Shown piece by piece: positions 23,466-34,269 of a stretch of 64,000 bases of DNA (position 1 is its first letter; the number at the start of each line of letters is the position of its first letter). The DNA is from Mercenaria mercenaria (Eukaryota > Mollusca > Bivalvia > Venerida > Veneridae), in the NCBI RefSeq assembly GCF_021730395.1, contig NC_069362.1, positions 67,721,501 to 67,785,500 on the forward strand. The letters are read 5' to 3'. A program made the translations under genes and the position numbers. The notes beneath the pieces are model-generated. The model had not been told where the DNA came from and did no database searches. It saw only the letters and a list, made by a program, of their open reading frames with translations.

Positions 23466-24640
23466 ATATATTGCTACACAGAACAGTGGTGCGGTGCAAT
23501 GACCCGGCAACTTAAATGAACTCGTACAAAACATGTTTGACACAGTCTTACGCAATTCACTCAACCTTTTGTGATTTAATCAACGCGTTTATGCTCAGTT
23601 CACTTAGCGCCTGACTTTCTTGACAACATATTGTTATTGTTATAGCAAGCGTGGGTTTTCAGAGAGGCGAGTCAACAAAATTGTATGTATTTTTTTTATT
23701 CTCTGTTTTCTTTTCTATTTTCTTTCTATTGCTGTCGTTATTTCTTTTCTCATTTCTTCCGTTAAACTTGTAAATGATTCATTTTGTGGTTTTTGTCCAT
23801 CTTTACCTGTGATTATCATTCAAATTCCTGTAAACGCAAGAAACTACTTCTAGAGAAATATGTAATACAACAGTTTGTTTTTTTTTACACTGATTATAAA
23901 GATTGATTCCAAAGAATATTCATTAGCTTTAATGTATTTTACTGGGGGTGAAAAGCCAGTCGTTCTCGAGATTTTTTCAGCACGTATTCATTCCGTATAG
24001 GGACCGATGCCATTATTATGCACAAACTAGATAGGTATGATTGAATTTTCGCCTGTACTTTTTGCTATTGCCTGAAGTGAACGGTTGCTATGGAAACAAT
24101 CAAATTAAGTATTGTGCACGTATTTGTACTGGGAACATGTTTTAAGTCTTATTTATTTGACTATGACAACAACTTGGCATCCTTCAAAAATTGTGCAAAA
24201 AAGGGATGCATGGCGTGGCTTACAACAGACTTCCGGTCTACCATTTAAATTGAAAATTAATTTGAAAATATTGATTTAAAATAAAGTTATATACTGTTCT
24301 ATGACACCATATGTTGTCAAACCATTATAGACAAATAATTGGTTAATTGGTTTATTTTAGGGCCAACTTTTAACGTTAATCATATCCTGGAATACAGATT
24401 CCGGGTCTTTCTATCGATTGCAAAGTATCATGCAGGTATAAACAAATATTTTTAAAATTGCTTTAACTGCAAGTGAGACATTTACGTTTAATAAATCATG
24501 TTTTTTTTGCAGTTTTACAGGTTGCTATGGTGGCATTGCATAGATGAGAGACCATCCATGATTCATACACAACATCGACTGACGTGGTTTCAGATTTGGA
24601 GCAGGAAGGGTGTGTATTTTTTCCTTTTTGTTTGAAGTTT
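23466..24640. other. No gene recognised
   Basis: AT-rich intergenic sequence. The last about 120 bp (from 24,520) resemble the older tandem unit that returns at 25,200-25,690. No supported gene. Confidence 0.45.
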
Positions 24641-25160
24641 TAGCTCGTCGGATTTTTGAGAAAGAGTCTACGCGGTATTGTCGTCACTTGATCGTCGGCG
24701 TCGGCGTTTGTTAAATTTTTTGTTTAGGTCCGCCTTTTCTGATAAACCATAAGAGCTACAGCTTTGAAACTTTGCGCACTTGTTTGTCATCATTAGGTGA
24801 CTGTGTAGGCCAAGAACCGCAGCTGTGATATGCATTTTGTCAAAATTATGGCCCTTTTTATACTTAGAAAACTTGGGTTTCTTGGTTAAAATCTTTGTTT
24901 AGGTCCCCCTTTTCTTAAAACTATACGAACTACAGCTTTGAATCTTTGCACACTTGTTTATCATCATTAGGTGACCGTGTGTAGGCCAAGAATCATAACA
25001 TAACTCTGATATGCATTTTATCAGAATTATGGCCCTTTTTGTACTTCGAAAATTTGAGTTTCTTGGCTAAATTTTTTGTTTAGGTCCACCTTTTATTATA
25101 ACTATACGAGCTACAGCTTTGAATCTTTGCACATTTGTTTATCATCATTAGGTGACCATG
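24641..25160 (+). mobile_element. Hairpin-ended/tandem-repeat element, 3'-truncated
   Basis: Starts TAGCTCGTCGGATTTTTGAG with 'gatcgtcggcgtcggcg', then about three units of 180-185 bp, each with 'tgtttaggtcc', 'gagctacagctttgaa', 'catcattaggtgac' and 'attatggccctttttgtactt'. No terminal hairpin plus TCTTGTT is present. It belongs to the same class as 3,931 and 25,689 but has its own monomer sequence. Confidence 0.65.
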
Positions 25161-25688
25161 TGTACATACAGATCTTGGACTAAGGTGTTGTCAGATCTGC
25201 AGCATAAATGGTGTGTATGTTTTCATATTTTCTTTGTCTGGAATGTCTAAGGTACCCCTAGAATTAATATAGGTTTCTGTTTTACACATAACTTTCTGTT
25301 TTTTTCCTAAATGTTAAAATGGGTAGCCGCGGAAACATACGTCTAGGCAATGAAATAAATAGATGGCAGCCGTTCAGATGTACAAAGTTATACAGCAGAT
25401 TTTGGAATGTACATGTATGTTTACTTTTTCTTTTTTGTGGAAACATTTTGATACATTTGTTTCTGTTTTTACACATGTCTTTCTGTATCTATACACTCAA
25501 CGTGAACAGTGTTACCATGGAAACGTTTCTCTACATCTAGGCAATGGTGTAATGGATGACCAACGTTCAGATGTTCAAAGTTGTATAGCAGATTTTAGAG
25601 CATATAGATTGTGTATACATACTTTTTCATTCTTGTACATTAGTTTACAGCAGATTTTGGAGCATAAATGGTGTGTATGTTTACTTTT
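25161..25688 (+). repeat. Older tandem unit of about 190 bp, interrupted by later elements
   Basis: Units contain 'accatggaaacgtttctctac', 'acgttcagatgtacaaagtt', 'tagcagattttggagcataa', 'ggtgtgtatgtttactttt' and 'tttgatacatttgtttctg'. Two and a half units are here, and the series resumes at 27,389-27,620 after two inserted elements. Short frames across it are by-products. Confidence 0.7.
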
Positions 25689-26888
25689 TAGCTCATCTGA
25701 TTTTTTGAAACAAAATGATGAGTTATTGTCATCACTTGATCGGTGTCGGCGTCTGCGTCGGCGTTGCCTGGTTAAGTTTTATGTTTAGGTCAGCTTTTCT
25801 CCTAAACTATCAAAGCTATTGCTTTGAAACTTGCAACACTTGTTCACCATCATAAGCTGACCCTGTACAGCAAGAAACACAACTCCATCCTGCTTTTTGC
25901 AAGATTTATGGCCCCTTTTGTACTTAGAAAATATCAGATTTCTTGGTTAAGTTTTATGTTTAGGTCAACTTTTCTCCTAAACTATCAAAGCTATTGCTTC
26001 GAAACTTGTAACACTTGTTCACCATCATAAGCTTACCTTGTCAATCAAGAAACATTTCTCCATCCTGCTTTTTGCAAGAATTATTGCCCCTTTTGGACTT
26101 AGAAAATCAGTTTTCTTGGTTAAGTTTTATGTTTAGGTCAGCTTTTCTCCTAAACTATCAAAGCTATTGCTTTAAAACTTGCAACACTTGTTCACCATCA
26201 TAAGCTGACCCTGTACAGCAAGAAACATAACTCCTTCCTGCTTTTTGCAAGATTTATGGCCCGCCCCTTTTGGAGTTAGAAAATATCAGATTTCTTGGTT
26301 AAGTTTTATGTTTAGGTCAACTTTTTCTCTTAAACTATCAAAGCTATTGCTTTGAAACTTGCAACAGTTGTTCACCATCATAAGCTGACCCTGAACATCA
26401 AGAAACATAACTCCATCCAGCTTTTTTCAAGAATTATTGCCCCTTTTGGACTTAGAAAATCAGTTTTCTTGGTTGAGTAATATGTTTGTCAGCTTTTCTC
26501 CTAAACTATCAAAGCTATTGCTTTAAAACTTGCAACACTTGTTCACCACCATAAGCTGACCATGTACAACAAGAAACATAACTCTGTCCTGCTTTTTGCA
26601 AGATTTATGGCCCGTTTTGGACTTAGAAAATATCAGATTTCTTGGTTAAGTTTTATGTTTAGGTCAGCTTTTCTCCTAAACTATTCAAGCTATTGCTTTA
26701 AAACTTGCAACAGTTGTTCACCATCATAAGCTGACTATGTACGTCAAGAAACATAACTCCATCCTGCTTTTGCAAGAATTATGGCCCTTTTTGGACTGAG
26801 AAAATCATGGGTAGGACAATTTTTCTATTATACAAAAAAAAAAAAAAAATCAGATGAGCGTCAGCACCCGCAAGGCGGTGCTCTTGTT
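25689..26888 (+). mobile_element. Hairpin-ended element with six about 175-bp tandem units
   Basis: Begins TAGCTCATCTGATTTTTTG, with 'gtcggcgtctgcgtcgg'. Six units follow, with 'aagctattgctt' at about 25,815, 25,990, 26,163, 26,343, 26,515 and 26,689, a regular spacing of 172-180 bp. After a poly-A run it ends with 'atcagatgagcg' (inverse of its own start), a hairpin AGCACCCGCAAGGCGGTGCT and TCTTGTT. It is inserted at a T run in the older tandem unit. It fits a non-autonomous Helitron/Helentron-type element; no coding sequence. Confidence 0.75.
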
Positions 26889-27388
26889 TAAGTCGACTAT
26901 TCGAAGAATAGGGGAGCTATCCTACTCGCCCCGGCGTCGGCGTGAGCGTCACGCAAATATTAAAGTTTGCGTACCACCCCAAATATTTTTAAAGTCCATT
27001 GAGATATTGCTTTGATATTTTGCATACTTGTTTACCATCATGACCCCAGTCTGTAAAAAGGAGGAGGCAACTCTATCAAGCATTTTGACTGAATTATGTC
27101 CCCTTTTCGACTTAGAATATGCTTACTGTAATGTTTAAATTTTGCGTATCACCCCAAATATTTTTAAAGTCCATTGAGATATTGCTTTGATATTTTGCAT
27201 ACTTGTTTACCATCATGATCCCAGTCTGTAAAAAGGAGGAGGCAACTCTATCAAGCATTTTGACTGAATTATGGCCCCTTTTCGACTTAGAATATGCTTA
27301 TTGTAATGTTAAAGTTTTACTCATAGCTTATATTAGACTATCAAGCACTGAGAATAATCGAGCACGCTGTCCGTTGACAGCTCTTGTT
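26889..27388 (+). mobile_element. Hairpin-ended element with two about 170-bp units
   Basis: Follows the previous element directly. It has CGACTATTCGAAGAATAGGG, 'gagctatcctactcg' and 'ccccggcgtcggcgt', then two close copies of a unit with 'tttgatattttgcatacttg' and 'aaaaaggaggaggcaactc'. It ends with hairpin GCTGTC-cgtt-GACAGC and TCTTGTT. The two units are nearly identical, so this array is young. Confidence 0.75.
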
Positions 27389-27620
27389 CTTTCATTTTGG
27401 CAACACTTTGATATACTTGTTTCTTTTTTTACACATGCCTTTTGTATCTATACACACAACTGCAACAGGGGCTCCATGGAAACGTTTCTCTACGTCTAGG
27501 CATTGGTATAATGGATGGTGGACGTTCAGATGTACAAAGTTATACAGCAGATTTTGGAGCATAAAGGGTGTGTATGTTTACTTTTTCCTTCTTGTGGCAA
27601 TACTTTGATACATTTGTTTT
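27389..27620 (+). repeat. Continuation of the older about 190-bp tandem unit
   Basis: Resumes with 'ttggcaacactttgatatac' and runs through 'ggacgttcagatgtacaaag', 'cagattttggagcataaagg' and 'tttgatacatttgttt'. It restores the unit broken at 25,688, which shows that the two intervening elements inserted there. Confidence 0.7.
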
Positions 27621-28600
27621 TAGCTCGACTATTCGAAGAATAAGTAGAGCTATCCTACTCACCACGGCGTCGGCTCGGCGTCACACCTTGGTTAAGTTTT
27701 TCGTACCAGTCCACATTTTGACAAAGTCTTTTGAGATAAAGCTTTGAAACTTTCAACACTTGTTTACCATCACCATGGCCAATTATAGGCAAGAGTACAT
27801 AACTCCATCAAGGATTTTGGCTGAATTGTGGCCCCTTTCGACTTAGAAATCTTGGTTAAGTTTTTCGTACCAGTTCGTATTTTGACAAAGTCTTTTGAGA
27901 TAAAGCTTTGAAACATTCAACACTTGCTTACCATCACCATGTCCAGTTATAGGCAAGAGCACATAACTCCATCAAGGATTATGGCTGAATTATGGCCTTT
28001 TTTGACTTAGAAATCTTGGTAAATATTTCGTACCAGTTCATATTTTGACAAAGTCTTTTAAGATAAAGCTTTGAAACTTTCAACACCTGTTTACCATCGC
28101 CATTTCCAGTTATAGGCAAGAGAACATAACTCCATCAAGGATTTTGACTGAATTATGGCCCCTTTTGACTTAGAAATCTTGGTTAAGTTTTCCGTACCAG
28201 TTCATAATATTTTAAGTGTTTGACATATGGCTTTGAAACTTTTATCACTTGTTTAGTATAATAGTCTCTATCTGTAGGAAAGAGTACATAACTCTGTCAT
28301 CTATTTTGGCTGAATTATGGCCCTTTTTGGACTTTGAAATTGGTTCTGTTTTCATACAAGTCCACGTTTTGTAAAAACTATTTGACATATGGCTTTTAAA
28401 CTTTGAACACTTGTTTATCATTATGATTTCCATTTGTAGGCAAGAGTACATAACTATTTTGACTGAATTATGGCCCTTTTTACCTCGACTATTCGAATAA
28501 TAAGTAGAGCTATCCTACTCACCACGGCGTCGGCATCGGTGTCGGTGTCGGCGTCGGCGTCACACCCTGGTTAAGTTTTTCGTACCAGTCCACATTGCAA
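27621..28600 (+). mobile_element. Hairpin-ended/tandem-repeat element(s), 3' end not seen
   Basis: Starts TAGCTCGACTATTCGAAGAA with 'gagctatcctactcacc'. About four to five units of roughly 170 bp follow, with 'gataaagctttgaaactttc', 'acataactccatcaaggatt' and 'tggccccttttgacttagaa'. At 28,481 a new 5' end of the same type appears (CTCGACTATTCGAATAATAA with 'ggcgtcggcgtcac'), so a second copy starts inside or right after the first. Neither reaches a terminal hairpin. Confidence 0.65.
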
Positions 28601-29560
28601 AATTTAGCGTTAGTGCTTAAATTGCCGCAAGATACTTTGTAGCTATCACGATAATATTCTTAACTTTCCAGAAAAGTTTTTCTGAAAACATAATCGCAAT
28701 AAAGTATTGTTTTCAAGAGATACTTTTAATTTCCAGGAACTTCAGGCTATTGTATGGTGGCATAGCTATCACGATAAATTGTAAACTTTCCAGGAAATGT
28801 GTGCTTTTTTTCTCAAAACATTTCAGCAATACATAATATTTTCTAGATATTTTTATTTAGAAATCTATATTCTGAAAATGTTTTAGCGTAAAATTTCGAG
28901 TAAATGCTTGGAACAGCCACGAGATGCTCGGTAATATTTTAAACTTTCCAGCAAAGATGTGCATTTTTCTGAAAACATTATCGCAATAAATTAGTTATTT
29001 CTCGATATGCTTTTTATTTCCAAGATACTTTCGGCTTTTGCGATAAACTTTTCAGAAAAGTTCGAAATATCAAGATAATTTCTGAAAGTATCGAGAAAGC
29101 TTATCTTGCTAATAAATGGCAGTTGTGGGCACTAACACAAACGGTATCGAGAAAATAATGTAAATTATCGCAATAATATTTCCAGGAAACCTTCCATTAT
29201 TGAGAAAATCGTTTCAGAAAACATTGCTTTATGAAGATAATCTTTTAAGTATCTTGATAGCTACCTAGCTATCTCGTGGCAGAAATATGCCACCATACTA
29301 TTGAGATAAAGTTTTCAGAAAAGTAAAAAAATCAAGGTAATTGGTGAAAATATCGTGATAGCTACCTTGCTAGTAAATGTAGTAAATGGCACTTGTGGGC
29401 ACTCACAGAACAAAATGTAAATTACCGCAATAATATTTCCAGGAAACTTTCGACTATTAAGATAATCTTTTCAGAAAACTACACTTTATCAAGATAACGT
29501 TTTTTTTAAGTATCGCGATAGCTACCTTACTATCTCATGGCCGATATATTCCACCATGGT
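28601..29560. repeat. Motif-dense non-coding block (TTTCAGAAAA, TTTCCAGGAAA, GATAGCTACCTTGC)
   Basis: Nearly 1 kb built from a few short motifs that recur on both strands: CTGAAAACAT / TTTTCAGAAAA, AACTTTCCAGGAAA / ATATTTCCAGGAAAC, CGATAGCTACCTTGCTA and ATGGTGGCATAGCTATCACG with its inverse near 29,260-29,300. No long reading frame crosses it. Several motifs are themselves palindromic. It may be a decayed foldback or composite element. Confidence 0.55.
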
Positions 29561-30384
29561 AACCTTATTTTCAGAGGCATTATATTTTGGTCGTAGAGCG
29601 AATAGACGTTAATACCGTATTCGCCCCCTTTCCTATTTTTAGCGAGCTTCCCTCCTCGATCTTGTTAAGAAGTGTTATCGCTTGGTGGGATTGAGGGACG
29701 AAAAGAAGAAACAGCTCAATTCAGCCCTCATGATATGCAGACACATATCAAACTTGTATCATCTCACTCTAGCTACTGTGTATATCAATGCAGCTCATCA
29801 GCATGTCATGTGGCACCATTTTCGGAGATTCATTCCTTCCAACAAATGTACTCTTGTTTCATCTAACACTCTATCATGGTTTGTTCCCCCAGCATATGTC
29901 ATGTGACATTATTCATTTTCAAAGAATATTGTTGCCTAACAAATTCCCTTTTTATCCATCCAAAGACTATCACTGGCGATTTATATAGGGTCATGTAATA
30001 TTTTTTACTATTCACCGGTAAGCATTTCAATATATGTATAATAGTGGCTCATTTGACATTGACCTTTTATAACGTCATATTGTAACGTGTAAATAAATAG
30101 ACTAATATAAAATTTTAGCGACAATTAGAAACTGGAAAATTCTTGCAATATCCACAACGGAACTATAGATGTCAGATGTCACTGTTTTAACAGCCACACG
30201 CTAAGGTATGGTAGAGACTATATATAATATGACTAAATGTATGAATATTTGTGTAATGTAGTGGTGAAAGATCATGCTGAACAAAGTCCATTAATTCGAA
30301 TTTCTTGCTGAATCTTGTGCGTCGCATATCCTAAAAGTTTTCTTTAAAATACCTCCATATACGAATTGTGATGTACAATTCTTC
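29561..30384. other. No gene recognised
   Basis: AT-rich. Overlapping short frames at 29,672-29,988 show no domain. Two related stretches (CAGCATGTCATGTGGCACCA and CAGCATATGTCATGTGACAT) hint at an old local duplication. Confidence 0.4.
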
Positions 30385-30475
30385 CATTTGAGGAAGCCAT
30401 TTCGGATGTGGATCTACCCAGGTGTCAGCTCGTGTCTGAAATAATGTCAAGATGGAAACCAAGGGTTTTTGTGAG
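30385..30475 (+). mobile_element. SINE relic
   Basis: Carries 'gaggaagccatttcggatgt', 'ctacccaggtgtcagctcgtg' and 'gaaataatg', matching the body of the SINE at 3,119 with many changes. Head and tail are not recognisable. Confidence 0.5.
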
Positions 30476-30710
30476 AAATGTCTGACAAATGGCGATTTGA
30501 AAAACAATGACGTTTTGAAATATCCTCAAATATGATATAAACAAGAACAAGCGGTTATACTTCAAAACAAAATATCACACAATTTATTGACACACTGGTA
30601 TACCACTGTACACAAAGCTCAACCAATGTTTCAGGTGGGTGTTCTGTTCACATTACTTATTTTACTTGACAAACTCTTCAGTAACAATAGCTACACCCAG
30701 CTGACTTAAT

Positions 30711-31183
30711 TCATGTAGGTCGTTTTAAAGGCAGTAAATACTTTCCGAATTCATCGACCGTGTCCACTGCTACGCATGCGTGTACCGCCCCTTGTTTTCC
30801 CAGAAACACAGACTCGTCTTTGATTGGATAAATCGGCTGGTGCCAGATATCTGCATGAATTTGGACACCGAAACTTCCATCGAAATAAAAGGCGACAAAG
30901 TTTTCAAGTTTTATATCATCCCCAGGCAGAGCAAGCAAAGCAACAAAAGGATCTTTATTCTTCGGGAAGAAAACTTGACCACCATCTGGGTGATAGTTTG
31001 CCTCTCTGACGAGCACGTGCGTCCGATCTGAAGATGAAATATGTTTTGGCAGTCTGTCAGTTATAAAATCTCCGTCTTCTGTATCGTCAGTTACCATGGA
31101 CTGATCTCCGACCCATTTGTAGGTTAATTCATCATTAATTAGAACACCGAGTGTACCTGTGCCAGGACATAGTCTACGCCAGC
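30711..31183 (-). CDS. Last exon of a ureidoglycolate lyase (AllA)-like protein
   Basis: The minus-strand frame is open from a splice acceptor (ATTTTAG at about 31,184-31,190) to TGA at 30,711-30,713, giving about 157 residues. The apparent ATG at 31,097 is internal. The C-terminal half has the AllA cupin pattern in order: HPDGGQ, FFP, PF-V--LALPGDD, then AF---GSFGV and H---WHQPIYPI. In the bacterial enzyme the same order is HP-G-Q-F-P...AL-GDD...GV-yH---WHhP. AllA releases urea and glyoxylate from ureidoglycolate in purine breakdown; here the family is recognised but the reaction is inferred. The exon enters in phase 1, so at least one upstream exon lies to the right and was not identified. 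It could also be a divergent cupin of another function. Confidence 0.75.
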
Positions 31184-31919
31184 CTAAAATGGTGTTCTAC
31201 ATTCAAAGACAAGATAATATTTTGCTAAGATTATTTCAAAATTTAGACATTTCAAAAGAATGCGTTTCCATGTTCACACGTACATAATGACCTAATGGCG
31301 TCATCATCGTTAAAATATGCAATTAAATTATCATTTAAAGAAGAAGAACGGATGAAAAATAATGACAGAAAAATGGCTTATTATTCATTAGGTACAGATA
31401 TTGGATTAATATATGATCGAGGTTTACATTTAAGGAAAGTGTTTATAAATGATATAAGCTTCTAGGCCTACAAATGTTAGTGGTGGTATTCAACAATAAA
31501 CTTGATATTAAAAGGTTAATTATGCGAACAACAAAATTCGAAACTCATTTGTATGTGGAAATTAAACTGAAAATATAAAGTCATCAATAGTGCTAGACAC
31601 TAAATCCATTTTTGAAACCTTAAGCATTTGTATACTACGACAGGTTCAGTTTATCTAGAAATTTCAAAATTCGATGATGCATTCAGAGGTTTTATAATGC
31701 ATTCAATTGGACTCAATTGGATTATAAATTAAGATATCATTACATGTATTTTCTGAAGTCCTAAATTGATATCATAAAAATTATTTCAGAATATCACAAA
31801 AGAGAATATTCCGCGGACACCTCTTAATACGATTACATTTCTTATCCTTAATTCGAATTATTGATATTCTAACTTCGTTTTGTGAGATCTAAATTCAAAA
31901 AGCTCTCATCGTTTTGGGG
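31184..31919. other. Probable intron of the AllA-like gene
   Basis: AT-rich sequence beyond the acceptor of the AllA-like exon. No further exon with convincing splice sites was found. The next upstream exon may lie beyond the repeats to the right, or outside the window. Confidence 0.45.
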
Positions 31920-32490
31920 TTTCCGCATAAACTTCCCGAATTTGCGCAATACTATCTCATTTCACAGAGTGGTTTGACATGATCCTCCCATAATATATTA
32001 GGCATTCGTATCAGTTGCTGTTTTGCTTTCGGTCGTGTAAAGGTGTTGTAAGTTAAATTTAGACCCCGTCGGTAATTTACATAGGGGTCACTTTACAACG
32101 TTGTAAATTGACCTCCTGGGTCATTTAAACATACTTGACAGACCTATGAAAATCTACATGTGTTGAAAAAGAATGTCATATCCAACAGAGGCACTGTTAC
32201 AACCCTGTTATATTAATCAGAGGGACCTCCGTGGCCGAGTAGTTAAGATAGCTGACTTCAAATCACTTGCTCCTCATCGATGTTGATTCGAGGCTCATTC
32301 GGGACGTTGATTTCTTCCTGCTGGCTTACGGAAGGTCGGTGGTTCTACCCAGGTACCCTCTCTTATTGTGCGAAGCAGACAAGAACTCGACCTTTGTCAG
32401 AACATACTCAATAAATGTCTAGCTGACACGGAACCCCAAGCTGAGAGGGGATGGGTCATAGGATCCGCCCTCCCGACACACTCTTGATTT
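31920..32490 (+). mobile_element. Composite SINE-containing repeat, copy 2
   Basis: Matches 20,347-20,935 from TTTCCGCATAAA to 'actcttgatttt'. The tRNA-like head starts at about 32,221 (GTGGCCGAGTAGTTAAGA; B-box region GATTCGAGGCT). It directly abuts duplication copy A, so it may have inserted at, or formed, that boundary. Confidence 0.8.
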
Positions 32491-32734
32491 TGTCCCAAGT
32501 TATTTGCTTACTACCAGTGTAAATGAACCAAACAAAACAAAGACTGAGCACAATAATGTACAATTTGCGACCTTGACATTCAAGCTTACGCGTGACATAT
32601 TGTATTGTTATCTGAAATGTTTGGTTCAAATGTCTCTCAGTACTACAAAATTTGCTAGTTATGGTCTCTTGGTAAACCTTGACATTTTAACCAGGGATAA
32701 AAGTCTTTGCACACTACACTTTCTCGTTAACTGG

Positions 32735-32945
32735 AATATCACGCTGCAGACATACGAAATAATACCCCAAACAACCACATTATACTGACGCCGGGCTGAC
32801 CAGTCCTAGAACTGTCCTCTTAATGGGCGCAAAGCGATGCAGCTTCTAGTACCATTTTCGCGTCTTTGGAAAGTCCCGGCCAGGCAGCGAACTCACGACA
32901 TGCCGCACTGAAACCGGGCGCTGTACAAGTATGCTACCAAAGCGG
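32735..32945 (-). mobile_element. tRNA-headed SINE inserted in copy A
   Basis: Minus strand: a tRNA-like head with A-box region TTTGGTAGCATACTTG and B-box region TGAGTTCGCTGCC, then 'actttccaaagacgcg', 'ggtactagaagctgcatcgc', 'cattaagaggacagttctag', and 'gactggtcagcccggcgtca' toward the 3' end. The matching site in copy B lacks it, so it arrived after the duplication or was lost from B. Confidence 0.65.
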
Positions 32946-33398
32946 TATAGTATTATGGTAAAATTCAAGTTAATGTCAAGTTTATCAAATATACACTTAT
33001 GCATTATAAGTTTTAGACGGGACGCGAACATTGAATTAAAATTTAAGTTATTTGTTTAAAACAAGAAGAAACATTTAATCATTTAATGGGAAATGACATG
33101 TTCATGGAATGATACCCTGGACTAGCAGAGGGCTAATAGACAAATATCATACTAAATGCTAGAAGGTCATTTTTGACAGAGCTGTACGTAGAACACCATG
33201 CGGCAACTGCTTCGTATCAATCACATAACAAAGTACTTAAATCGAAATGTATACTTAAACACTGAAGTATGAAAAAACATAAGCTCAAGTGCTTTTAAAA
33301 TTATTTTGTAACGCCTTTTATAATCCATACGGTAATATTCATTATTCCTAGATGTCAACTTTAAAAACAGTGAATAATACATCAAACTGAATTTTCAG

Positions 33399-33549
33399 TG
33401 AAGCGATGATCGAGGCGGCTCAACTGGAGTACTACCGAGAACAAATCTTGACAAACAGGAAATGGCGACAATTGATGGATACCGAGAAAACATTCTATGA
33501 ATCCATTATTAAATTCCTTCAGCAAAAAGAAAAAGAAAAGATGCAGTAA
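33399..33549 (+). CDS. Terminal exon of unknown gene, copy A (49 codons)
   Basis: Preceded by acceptor 'gaattttcag'; entry phase 2; stop TAA at 33,547-33,549. The peptide is charged and helical: EAMIEAAQLEYYREQI, then WRQLMDTEKTFYE, ending in a QQKEKEK tail. I do not recognise the family. Short helical tails like this occur in Myb/SANT- or trihelix-type proteins, including those linked to Harbinger elements, but nothing here proves that. The copy at 52,967-53,117 differs by about five synonymous codons and only three replacements near the end, while the 3' flank is clearly more diverged, which argues that both copies coded under constraint. No upstream exon was found. Confidence 0.6.
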
Positions 33550-34269
33550 AAACTACATCTTGTTGGCTGGATGACTGTCAGAAGACTAGCTGTTTTATCG
33601 TAACAATGATGCTTCTCATGAAAGTTTTCGCGAAACGGAGCTTGAAGCAGACAATATCAAATACTTTTTCCGAATGTCATGTATCTACATTTTACGTACA
33701 TTTGATACTACCTTTTGTTTCATATTTATTTAGAACATTTATGAAAGTCTCAATCATGTAACGTCTAATGGTTCATTACTCCACGGACGCTTGGAGCTCT
33801 ATATCAATGAATATTTATGCATTGTCATATCCCAAACCACTTAATAGGGAATCGATTCTACAGGTTTTCGTCGCGAATCAAATTTAAAAATGTGTCCTTC
33901 CGGCACGTGCACAGAGCGTCTGACTTTGGATTTTTTGGAAGAATACGCGTTATCCTTGTGCCTAATAAGCGACCAAATAGACAGTTCTTTTCAAATTTTA
34001 TGGGATGAGTTGAGTTCTTATTTCATATTATACTCTTCAAGAGATCTAACCTGCATATATGTTTATTGATTGAGCTTCAAAGACCTGTGATTACTCCCTT
34101 TTATGTCTTTGTGTAAACTTTTTGCAAGTTATTAATTGTTCATATTCAAATTTACCTTGTAAATAAATCACTATAATATCAGCTATAGAGTTACTACATA
34201 CTGCTTGATAGCTGGCTGAATTTCATAAGAAACACATGGCTTATCATCCAATCATCATTTTATCTTATG

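Noticed and set aside
25815-26700. CRISPR-like regular repeat spacing
   Set aside because: The units are about 175 bp throughout with no short repeat/unique spacer structure, and the DNA is eukaryotic.
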